From contig JAKSZP010005613.1 of NCBI GenBank assembly GCA_022478985.1, positions 30,898 through 94,897 of the forward strand: a stretch of 64,000 bases of DNA, written 5' to 3'. Position 1 is the first letter of the stretch. Every line of letters begins with the position of its first letter. Both the position numbers and the translations under genes were made by a program. The notes under the pieces were generated by a model. That model worked only from the letters and a program-made list of their open reading frames with translations, made no database searches and was not told the DNA's origin. The DNA is from Massospora cicadina. Taxonomy: Eukaryota; Entomophthoromycota; Entomophthoromycetes; Entomophthorales; Entomophthoraceae. Shown here piece by piece: positions 55,640 to 64,000 of the stretch.

Positions 55640-56700
55640 TATATGCTCAAAGGAACTTTGCATTGACTCAGTTGATAATCTGACCCCCCACAGGTTACTT
55701 AATAGTGTAGACATCCATGCCAGTTTTCTCAATTATCTCAACCAGCCCAGCCCAGATATTAGATAGCTTGTTTTTTCGCCCAAATCCGTGTTGGTCATGG
55801 AATAAGACATGATCTCCTACAGCAAACACTGGAAGTCCGCTCCATCTTTTATGGTCAGCCACCTGATCATGAATCTTCTTGGCCAAACTGGTGGAATAGG
55901 CTTCCGTTTGTAGCTTGATCAGCATTTCCATAAGACCCATCAAATATTGCTGAGGTTCCACACCACCAGTGTCCTCTACACACGAGTAAAGCAAGGCAGG
56001 CAGAGCTGGATGTCTATCATACAGCAGTTGGAAAGGGCTCTTACCAGTGGACAAATGATAGCTGATATTATATGCAAATATAGCTGTAGGTAGGAGGGTA
56101 CTCTATTCAGAGGGTCAATCCTTTACCAACTTATGTAGTATGTTCACTAAAGCGCTGTTAACCCATTCCACCATTCCATTTGATTCTGGATGGTAGGGTG
56201 TGGTCAAAACTCCATGGATTTCCATCAACTCATTCAAAATTGGGCAAGATGTGCAAAGTGAAATTGGTTTCATTGTCCATTAAAATGAACTGCGGGCAAC
56301 CATGTTGCTGTATAATGCACTCTATAATAAACTTGGCAGTATTGACTGCTCCCAAGTCAATAATGGCCCAGTCCTCCACCCATCTTGTCAAATGATCAAT
56401 TGTGATGATTATATACTTAGATTAGTTGGCGCTGGTTGGCAGAGTTCCCACTACATCAAGGGAAATGGTGTGCCGGGCAAACTGGGGCTTAACCAGCTGG
56501 TATGTGGTCTTCTTGTGGAATGGCTTTTCCACTTGACACTGATGGCAACAACTTAACATTTCTATTACATTGTAATGCATGCTCTCCCAGTAGTAGCGGG
56601 ATCACAAAATCTCCAACGTTTTCTGCAATTCTCCATGTCCTACCACCCAATGGGCATCCATAATAATCGCAGGTCTAGTGGAAGGTTTAGGGAAACTCAG
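55640..56700 (-). pseudogene. Element L integrase (decayed)
   Basis: The minus-strand frame 56054-55695 (119 codons) has STGKSPFQLLYDRHPALPALLY and KHKRWSGLPVFAVGDHVLF, the C-terminal half, better preserved than in B. Upstream blocks include the SLDVVGTLPTSA and [14 protein letters not shown] core (first Asp near 56455), [10 protein letters not shown] (second Asp near 56275) and NGMVEWVN near 56170. In the last the Arg after Glu is Trp. The zinc end lies near 56560-56690. Confidence 0.85.
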
Positions 56701-57180
56701 CATTGAGTCTCTAATCTACTTATATAGTTCCCCCTCACATAGGAAAGTATCCTGCCTAAGCCCATCTAGTACCTTGATTACTTGCGGCGGTTCATCATGA
56801 TATTGGTTCACCACTATCTTCTCTTACATAATGTCAGCCAGATCCACCATGATAGCAACCATTGGTAGTCAGGAAAGACAATCCACAATTTGATGTTTTG
56901 CTCCCAGACGTTGTATAATCTCAAAATTGTACGCCTGGAGCTTTAATGCCCAACGTGCAAGCCATCCTTCCAGTTCACAAAGATTCTGTAGCCAGCGCAA
57001 GGAAGTGTGATCCATCACTTGGAATTTTACCCCATGTAGATTTACCTGAAACTGTTTGTACGCATAATTCACCACTAAGCACAACTGCTCAGTCATGGTG
57101 TAGTTTTGTTTATGAAAGTTCAAGCTTCAACTACAAAATGCGACAGGATGCTCCACGCCGTCATCATCCTTTTGGGATAA
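56701..57180 (-). pseudogene. Element L RNase H (decayed), cut by the Helitron
   Basis: The minus-strand frame 57123-56869 (84 codons) reads MTEQLCLVVNYAYKQFQVNL, then [26 protein letters not shown] and GAKHQIVDCLS. The upstream side stops at 57180, where the Helitron is inserted; the missing N-terminal words resume at 59032-59300 on the other side. Confidence 0.87.
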
Positions 57181-57597
57181 TCTATATATATAAAACAAAG
57201 TCGTGTTAGTTACACCATTTATAACTCAAGAACGGCTGGACCGATTTTTATGGTCTTTGCTTTGTTGGATTTGTCTCCGCCCCGAATAGCAGAATAACTA
57301 TTAAAACATGGGAAAGATATAGTAAAATAAAAAGTTTTATATGCAACAAGTGAAAATCCTATATATACTTCGATGGTAGTTGCTATATTGTTACAGCTGA
57401 GCAGTTTGATATTCAGCTGATTTGATATTTCAAATGGTTTTGTTAAGTGGTTAGTGGTCATTCGGGTATTTAACAAGTTTATCTAAATCAAAACTTTGAA
57501 TCAAAAGTCCAATTGCTTTTAAAAATACCTCCTCTAGCATAATCAGCTTTTGGCTCTAAACCAACTCTATAAAAGGTCAGTTCGAATCTTGGCGTAA

Positions 57598-57660
57598 TCT
57601 ATATATATAAAAGCAAATGTGTATGTGTGTGTGCACGATGCCCAGCCAAAACTAAAGCAT
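57598..57660 (+). other. Internal second Helitron 5' terminus
   Basis: TCTATATATATAAAAGCAAA at 57598, preceded by A, repeats the outer 5' end almost exactly. It is followed by a TG-rich stretch (gtgtatgtgtgtgtgcacg). No extra CTAG end or hairpin is found between 57181 and 57598. Confidence 0.75.
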
Positions 57661-57789
57661 GTAGAGCTCTGAAAATTTGGCTATAGGTGGACGGGAGGGG
57701 GTCCGTGTGCACCTTGAAGCCCGTTTTTTAATTTTCATAGTAAAATAAAAAGTTTTTATGTAACAAATGAAAATTTTATATGTTTTTAA

Positions 57790-58960
57790 TGGAAATCGGT
57801 ATATTGTTATGGCCGAGAAGTTTGATATTCGGTTGATTCGGTAGTTTAAATGGTTTTGTCGAGCGGTTGGTGGGTTTGCGTTGATTAATAAGCTTAACGG
57901 TTTAAATAAAGTTAGTGATTGGTTGATTTAATAAAGCTGATTGGTTTTGGTAAGTAGTTGTGATTTTGGTTGTTTCGATACATCTAGTTTTGGTTTACGA
58001 AGCGGTTGGTGATTGGTTGATTTTTAATTTAATGGTTTTAGCTAAGTGATTTAGTGGTTTAGTTAATTCGATAGGTTTAATTGTTTATGGCTGAACGGTT
58101 GGTAAATTTATATTGATTCAGTATAATTTGATTACTTAATTTTATCGATAACCATCTACAAATATAAAAATTATGAGATTATCAGATGAACTTTAAGCCC
58201 ACAAACAAATCTGTGTTAAACTGGGTATCAACAAGAATTAATCTTAAATTTTATTTACAAAAGAATCAGTATGTTAATTTGTTTATATAGATGCATTATC
58301 TCGAGCAAATAACCAAAAATCACCAAACTTGGCACAAGTATTCTGTAAAGTTTGGGAACGGAATGCTAATATGTAATTGTTTAATATAATCATATAAATT
58401 TAAACATCAGTTCTATATAAGATCTAGAACATATATTTCTAATGGTAATTATATAGCAATTTGGCTGTGTATTTTCATATTCATTTAATTCAATAGTTTC
58501 ATAGGCTTTGATATTTAGTTGGTAGTTTTTGGCTGTTTTGTAAGTTCAATAATTGTTTTTGCTGAGTGGTGGTTTATTTTTTGGTTGATTCGATAGGCTC
58601 AATAGTTTCAGATAAGAGATTGATGGTTTAATTAATTTGGCAGACTTAATAGATTTTAGCTAAGTGGTTGGAGGTTGGAATTTTTAATAGGTTTAATTGT
58701 TTCTGAACTTATTGATAGCTATCTACCAATATAAAAGCTAAAATATTTTAGAATCTGATTGATTTGATAAGTTTATTTTATTTGGCCAAGTGGTTGATGG
58801 TTTTTGGTCGAATCGATAGGATACAGTTTAGCTTTAGAGGTGATTAGTTATTAGTTGATTTGATAAGTTCAGTTAGTTTTAGCTGAGTAGTTGGTCTTTT
58901 TGGTTGCTTCGATTGAGCAATTAGATTTAGCCGAGTAGTTATTGCTTAACTATATATAAA
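57790..58960 (+). repeat. Degenerate short repeats inside the Helitron
   Basis: Variants of a unit of about 45-60 bases recur many times: a gttttagctgagtggttggt-like half and a ttggttgattcgataggttt-like half. Copies differ in length and sequence, so this is an old or rapidly diverging array. No reading frame of interest. Confidence 0.65.
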
Positions 58961-59001
58961 ATCTAAATTAATCAATTTGAATCACCTGAAATTCTATAGA
59001 C

Positions 59002-59031
59002 ACCGTAGCGAAGCACGGGTAACTCCGCTAG
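59002..59031 (+). other. Helitron 3' end hairpin and CTAG terminus
   Basis: accgtagcgaagcacgggt forms a short stem with one unpaired base, followed by aactccgCTAG. This is the usual 3' terminal structure of Helitrons. Confidence 0.85.
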
Positions 59032-59954
59032 TACTTACCCTATAGCATAGAGATGCATCCATTTTGTACTATGGATTGTATTTTGAAGTTGCAATATTGC
59101 AAAATGGGTGCACTTGCTAATGCAGTTAATAACACATCTAAAGTATTTTGGCATTGTTCCATCCAATTGAAAGAGGCATTTTTCTTTAATAGCTCAAAAA
59201 GTGGTGCCCCAATACAACTGAAGTTGGGAATGAACTGTTGGTAGTACCCAACCATCCCCAGAAACACTTGAATATCCCATTTATTACCTGGGTGGGTCAT
59301 CTTGCTATTTCTTCCACCTTTGCCAGCTGCGATTTAAACCCTTTTTAAACCACTATGAACTCAAGGTATTCTAATTGTTCCTTAAAAAAGTGACACTTCC
59401 AAGGCTTTATTTTGATATTAGCATTAGCGAGATGGCAGAACACTTGTTCCAAGTGGGCAAGGTGCTCTGTAAACGTCTGCAAGGACACATTGATATCATC
59501 AAGGTAAACTAAGATGCAGGACAGCTTCAATTCACCTAAAATTGTATCCATAGCATGCTGGAATGTAGCTGGGGCGTTGTGCAAACCCTGTGGCACATAT
59601 GTCAGATGGAATAACCCCTTTGAAGTGATGATAGTGCATTTCTCCCATTCCTCTGATGGCAATTTGATCTGCCTGTACCCTGAGATCAGATTCATGGTGA
59701 GAAAAAATAATTTGACCCACCCAATCAATCCAACGAGTCTTCAATCTGTGAAAGGGGTAGGAATCCTTTTTTGTTACACTATTGAGCTTTTTATAGTCAA
59801 TAACTACACTATTTGTGCCATCTTTTTTCTCTACAATGAGCACCAGCAATGCCCATGGACTGTTTGATGGCTCTAGCATCCCTTGTTTGATAAGTTTATC
59901 TACCTTGTTGGAGACAACCTCTTCCACCGCCTTTAAATGTCTATTAGGCTGCAA
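59032..59954 (-). pseudogene. Element L reverse transcriptase and RNase H start (decayed)
   Basis: The minus-strand frame 59954-59532 (140 codons) has KLIKQGMLEPSNSPWALLVLIV and KKDGTNSVVIDYKKLNSVTK. Frame 59728-59345 (127 codons) has YRQIKLPSEEWEKCTIITSKGLF, PQGLHNAPATFQHAMD and an intact YLDD (59506-59495). Frame 59300-59040 holds FLGMVGYYQQFIPNFSCIGAPL and the RNase H start. This is the best-preserved RT in the window, needing only a few frameshifts. Confidence 0.9.
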
Positions 59955-60235
59955 TCAAATGGGAGGGTGATCCCCCATATCTATTCAATGTACCACCCCT
60001 TGAGCGCACCCCAAATCATGATCATTGTATGCAAAAATATCCCAGTATTTTTCAAATAAAGCTATAGCCTTATCTTTCTGTTCCACCTATAATCCAGTTA
60101 GTGCTTCTTGTGGAACTACTGACATTATGCCAAATGATGAATTTATTGGTAGTTCAAAATCCTCCCAGATCCAAAATCATTAATATGGTGAAATTCCTCT
60201 ATTGGAGCTAATTGTAGATAAGCCACCACTTGGTG

Positions 60236-61039
60236 TCACTGGATCATCATATTCTCCTTCTGTAAATTCTCTAGCAGTACCTTCATATCCCCATTCCCAG
60301 GGAGCAGTAGCCCTGGAGCCATATGTGGTTCAAGCCTTGATTGCTGGTGAGGTACCATAATTTCCCCATATAGCCCTTTAAGGACGTCAATTTTGAGCTC
60401 AGTTCCTACTATGCACTGATGTCCAGATGGTAGGCTCAAAGTGCTTGCTGCTCAAAGAAGAATCCCTTTATACTCATAAATCTGGTTGGGAAGGGCTCTG
60501 GTTCTCTGCTTCATTTGCCAATATTGGACAGGAATCACTATGTCACTGTACGCTAGATTAATTTGACTAAATTGGAACAGATCCATTGGGATTCTGCTAG
60601 AGGTAAAGTAAATGGGAATCTGTTGTCCCAATATATTAAGGGTTTTCTTCACCATATCTATCACAGCTCCAAATTTCCTCATAAATGCCACACCAATTAA
60701 CATATCATAGTTATTGTTTGGTAGAACCACTGTTGGATTAGAAGCCCTGACTGGCCCAAATTGTAAAGGCAACGCGCTATATGCTCCTTCTGACACAGTA
60801 CTCTGTGTCCACGTGGTCCCATATACTACTTGGTGGTCCACATCCGGCTTCAACGGAAGCTTAGCCACCAACCTGGTAGAATTTATATTCACAGGGGCCC
60901 CCAATTCTATGATAGTGCGAATTTTTGTGTTCTGAATGAAAATGTCACAGTAAGTGTACTCTGAGTAATAAGAACCATCAGTGTTTATTATGTGGATATC
61001 CAAAGGCTTTTTGTTACTCAGGAAGGAGGAAATGCCCAT
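60236..61039 (-). pseudogene. Element L protease and linker (decayed)
   Basis: The minus-strand frame 61039-60452 (195 codons) is the longest protease piece in the window. At the active site D-T-G is E-L-G (60907-60896), so it would be inactive. The C-terminal signature NNNYDMLIGVAFMRKFG is intact. Frame 60439-60236 is the linker shared with B and H (GLYGEI, LLPGNGDMKVLLENL). Confidence 0.88.
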
Positions 61040-61133
61040 ACTACATGAGGATACTCCATAGCAAATTTTTCAACCAGAATTGCTATGTTAACCCCTACTA
61101 GAGAGGCAACGTCCATAGAGGGATCTACGTTGC

Positions 61134-62640
61134 TCATGCCAGCTTGTTCCAGGATCTGCCACGCATATGGCTTCTGCACATCCTGGCGGAACTCAGAGCT
61201 TGGGGGTGAATAATCACCCTCTGGAACAGAAGAAGGGTGTCCAACAGAAGCTCTTGGTATGGCAAATCATCAAGCTGAGTTCCAAATCCTACACAAAGAG
61301 ATGCTTGGGAATCGTTGTGGACAATTGAATTGGACTTAGCAGAGATAGAGTATCCTATCTCTACTCCACTCAAGCTTTTCTCTGCTTGATCTTCTCAAAT
61401 GGCATCACATACACCTGCAGTTTGCTGAGGCAATTGCCTGCATAATGCCCTCATCATCCGCACTTAAAGCAAGTATTTATAAAGAGTTCATGTATATAAC
61501 TTGCAGCGGAAGAACCAGTTTGAAGGTTAACGGTATTATTCCAAGGTTGGGGATGAAACAGCAAAGCGTACATAGGCTGAAAAGGATCTACTGATATATA
61601 TGCTGGACGAACATGTTCCAGCAGTTGATAGCTCAGTTGCTGCGGCCCATATCCTGAGGGGTATGCTGTGGCAACAGCTGGGGTCTTTTATGCTACATTG
61701 GGAGCACTGAATGTGGCAGAGAGTTGATGTAAGATGTTCAAAATTCAAATAAGCCCCGCATCTTTGTACAAAATGTGAGACAGCATTTTTGTAATTCTCA
61801 ATATGGTTTTACAGCTGCCATCTTTGCTATACTAACATCCTCAGCAGATAAAATGTTGGCTCCAAGTAACACATGTGCTTCCACCAAGAATTATTTAGTG
61901 AATTCTAACAGGGACTCATTTTGATGGAACTGTACAGTCAGGAAGTTGGCCCTTCATTGACCCATCTTGGCTGCACCCTTAAAGACCCGAAAACAGTCAC
62001 TTTCACTTCTTCATAATATACTGAGCTATTTGGAAGGTAGCAGATAACTTGATCGGCACTTTTTTATATCCAAAATGGACAGCAACAGTTTTGCTTTCCA
62101 CTGATCAGAAGCCCCTTCCACAGCAAATTTGAATCACTTAAAGTAGCCGTGCATATTATCATGACTGAAGGGCAGTAATTTCTTGATTTGAACAGCTTTG
62201 CCTTGCTCCAGGCTTTAGCTACAAGGAACAGTCAAATTGGGTTCTGAATGAATAGAAAAACCGCCCCCTTGTGAAATATCATATGGATGGGCAGACATTA
62301 TTGAATCCACCAAAATGGACTTTGAAGAAGTAGTGTTGCGCGGAGGGTCCATCACAACCCCCAAGGGATACTCATTAGCTGATCCATGACATTCATCCCA
62401 TGGATCACCACTAAATTTACCACTTCCTCTGGCTCTAACTGTGACGGCTGAGGTCTATCCTCAGCATCACATTGCCCTGATCTTTGGTAAGACAGGGCAG
62501 GCTGTGTCTGGATGTATGGAGGAGGAGGGGGCGTTGGTCCTGGCAAGGACGCCTAAGGGGCAGGAGCTTGAAGGAGGCCAAGGAGCAAGATGGACGTCCA
62601 AGTTGAGGAAAAACAGGAATCAAGTAACAGGGGTAGTTTT
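61134..62640 (-). pseudogene. Element L gag (decayed)
   Basis: Matches element B gag: WKAKLLLSILDI near 62100-62065, RANFLTVQFHQNESLLEF near 61955-61900, AEDVSIAKMAAVKPY near 61840-61800. The knuckle near 61470-61430 reads CFKCG..GHYAGNC, with two stops inside it, so Cys, Cys, His and Cys remain. The N-terminal side (62546-62352, GPTPPPPPYIQTQPALSYQR) is Pro-rich and differs from B. It breaks off near 62640 at element M. Confidence 0.75.
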
Positions 62641-63001
62641 GAGATTCGATTTGAATTCAAATCAAGAATGGAATGGAACGGTTGCTTGGAAGTTTCGCAG
62701 TTCATTTGGGATTTGAAATGGAACTGGCGCGGAACTGTTGAGGATCAGAACTGGTACAGAACCATTGAGTGAGGATTCCGCAATCCTGCTGTAAGGTTTA
62801 CACCAAGCATCAGTCAGATTAGCACCATAAGCTTGTGTTATATTTTATTTAGCTTGTAGCATGTGTATATAGGGAAGGAACTGGGAGCTGGAGGCTTCTC
62901 AGTTCTGTTTTCTATCAACCTGGCCCAATATTAAATAAAAGAACTTAAAATTCAGATATTTATACTTTGAGTTTATTTTAGAATATTGCCTAACTGCAGC
63001 C
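62640..63001 (+). promoter_or_regulatory. Upstream region (probable LTR) of element M
   Basis: Holds a TATA-like box (tatata, 62866-62871) and AATAAA (62934-62939) about 70 bases apart, as in the U3-R-U5 of an LTR. The left boundary is unclear (62640 to 62736; TGTTGAGGATC at 62736 is a candidate start). No shared primer site is seen between it and the ATG, unlike the other elements. The 3' LTR would lie outside the window. Confidence 0.5.
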
Positions 63002-64000
63002 ATGTTTGGCTTGAATCAACAAGAATTGGACTTTGAGAGTGAGCTTAGGAGAGCTATTGCCTCCCTTTATACCTTGTCTTGGAGTCAAGGAATGTTGCTG
63101 GGGTTAATTATATTTGCAACTGTCTTCCAGGGGGTGCTTGTCCAATCTTGTAGCGCGCGCACAAGGAGAGTAGTATCAGGAGCCCTGTCAGCCCTATGGT
63201 CTGTAACATGGATTCTGTTGCCTAACTCATTTGTGGCTCATTGGAAGGAGCTAGTGCGTTACATTAAACAGAACTCATTTACTTTCCTGTCGTTGTGGTG
63301 GCAAGCAAAAGAGGTGCCAGAAGAAGTTGTGTTTCCAAAGTGGTATAATCATACTGCAACACTCTTGATGGTGATATTCTCCACCGCCTTTTTGCTTCAT
63401 GAATTATACCAGGTTTTAAAGTGTGTGTCCCGGAATGGTGGGAAAGTGGTAGGGCCTGGGAAGGACAAAGGAAGAATTCCCACGGTTTTGAAATTGGAAG
63501 ACTTGGAACTGATCCACCAGACGTTTAGCCGGGTTCAGTTTCAGGGACGTTTGACAAAGGCAGCGGGTGGGGAGGATTCGTTTGCCTTGCAGTTAAGTCA
63601 GGTTCTGTTGGCACTTCCAGTAAAGCAGTCCAACTGGGTGCGAGAACTTTTGGAAGAGCAGTCAGGGTTATCCGTATCAGTGGAGGAATGTCTGGATTGG
63701 ATTGATTGTGCAGCATGTCCAGATGAGACGCAGGATTCAGCCTGGGCGGCTTTACTGCAGTGTGGTCAAGGAAAGAAGTCAGTGGAGGAGTATGGCCAGA
63801 TGTTCCGCGCATTGGCAAGAGCAGCAAAGGCACCTGAGTCTCAGCTTCCACGCATGTTTTGCCAAAACTTGCAAGCTGATCTATTATTGGCAATGGCAGT
63901 GATGAAACCTGTAGCGACGTTGGAGGAAGAGGTGGGTTTAGCCTTGCAGGTAGAACGACAGTTGAGTTTGGTATGGGCCCGTCAGGAAGTTGTGCGAACC
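63002..64000 (+). CDS. Element M ORF1: membrane-anchored Gag-like protein (intact, runs off the right edge)
   Basis: An uninterrupted frame from ATG at 63002 to the last base, 333 codons, the only long clean frame in the window. Residues 27-48, 58-78 and 118-139 are hydrophobic and look like membrane helices, with RTRR at 53-56 between the first two. Residues 74-91 (PNSFVAHWKELVRYIKQN) match a motif in the decayed gene at 45012-44959. Residues 160-333 look like a Ty3/gypsy Gag capsid domain: helical, with SVEEYGQMFRALARAAKAPE (260-279), FCQNL (286-290) and TLEEEVGLALQVERQLSL (306-323). Gag is normally made without membrane helices; fungal and plant gypsy Gags lack them. It could alternatively be a host gene derived from gag. 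The Gag assignment rests on pattern, not on a database match. Confidence 0.75.
   Translation, partial: MFGLNQQELDFESELRRAIASLYTLSWSQGMLLGLIIFATVFQGVLVQSCSARTRRVVSGALSALWSVTWILLPNSFVAHWKELVRYIKQNSFTFLSLWWQAKEVPEEVVFPKWYNHTATLLMVIFSTAFLLHELYQVLKCVSRNGGKVVGPGKDKGRIPTVLKLEDLELIHQTFSRVQFQGRLTKAAGGEDSFALQLSQVLLALPVKQSNWVRELLEEQSGLSVSVEECLDWIDCAACPDETQDSAWAALLQCGQGKKSVEEYGQMFRALARAAKAPESQLPRMFCQNLQADLLLAMAVMKPVATLEEEVGLALQVERQLSLVWARQEVVRT

Larger units (their letters stand above)
57181..59031 (+). mobile_element. Non-autonomous Helitron inserted in element L
   Basis: Starts TCTATATATATAAAAC and ends CTAG at 59031, with a small hairpin (accgt...acgggt, 59002-59020) eleven bases before the end. It sits between A (57180) and T (59032), the expected AT target without duplication. 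The undisturbed site is visible in element B near 6551 (gagataatactgccc), against gggataa and tactta here. No RepHel protein is encoded, so an autonomous Helitron elsewhere must have moved it. A second Helitron-type 5' end lies inside at 57598. Confidence 0.9.
55123..62640 (-). mobile_element. Element L: B-family Ty3/gypsy retrotransposon, with Helitron inside and M at its 5' side
   Basis: 3' LTR at 55123-55601, then on the minus strand from right to left gag, protease, linker, RT, RNase H and integrase, each matching element B. The Helitron 57181-59031 sits between RNase H and RT. L's gag N-terminus is lost at about 62640, where element M begins, so L's 5' LTR must lie right of the window. 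Base aatgc-like duplications cannot be checked. Confidence 0.82.

Noticed and set aside
57620..57640. GT-rich microsatellite
   Set aside because: Too short and part of the inner Helitron 5' end; no separate feature.
1..64000. CRISPR arrays, tRNA and rRNA genes, bacterial operons or riboswitches
   Set aside because: No regularly spaced direct repeats, no cloverleaf-like sequence and no rRNA core words were seen. The content is eukaryotic transposons.

Overview
This is non-coding eukaryotic DNA made almost entirely of transposable elements. There is no bacterial-style gene organisation, no rRNA or tRNA gene that I can see, and almost every coding trace is broken by stops and frameshifts. Most of the DNA belongs to old Ty3/gypsy-type LTR retrotransposons (gag with CCHC knuckles, aspartic protease, reverse transcriptase, RNase H, integrase, with no chromodomain seen), plus a non-autonomous Helitron and two mini-LTR elements with almost no internal region. 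The host is a TE-rich eukaryote. A fungus is my best guess, but the sequence does not settle the taxon.

The layout can be read as nested insertions. Element G (minus, tail at 30147-36721) was hit by element E (plus). E's 5' LTR was hit by element A (plus, 438-15306), and A's RNase H region was hit by element B (minus, 4511-10640, with the perfect duplication AATGC). A's 5' LTR also carries a B-type LTR (1-437). E's gag was hit by mini-LTR element D (minus, 15850-24443), and D's 3' LTR was hit by element C (plus, 16553-22910, duplication CTTGG). E resumes at 24444 and ends in its 3' LTR at 30146. Further right, element H (minus, 40358-48723, duplication CTTGG) is full length. From 49 kb to the end lie an antisense-type gene, mini-LTR element J (51987-53959), and a degenerate membrane-protein gene (53960-55122). 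That gene is cut by element L (minus, B family, from 55123), which carries a Helitron (57181-59031) and is itself interrupted by element M, whose ORF runs off the right edge.

Six of the gypsy-like elements and mini-element D share one primer-binding site, about TGGTGCTCACTACAGGG, directly after the 5' LTR, whatever their strand. They therefore appear to use the same tRNA primer. The only clean long reading frame is M at 63002-64000 (333 codons, still open). It encodes a Gag-like protein preceded by three predicted membrane segments. Two decayed genes elsewhere (45.9-44.5 kb and 54.0-55.1 kb) look related to its membrane part. Two other elements (C and E) carry collagen-like Gly-X-Y tracts in Gag, and element A carries a long antisense gene between integrase and the 3' LTR. 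These three features are the best candidates for undescribed biology.

Most boundaries come from aligning repeats within the window by eye. Coding calls for decayed genes are composites across frames, so their ends are approximate.
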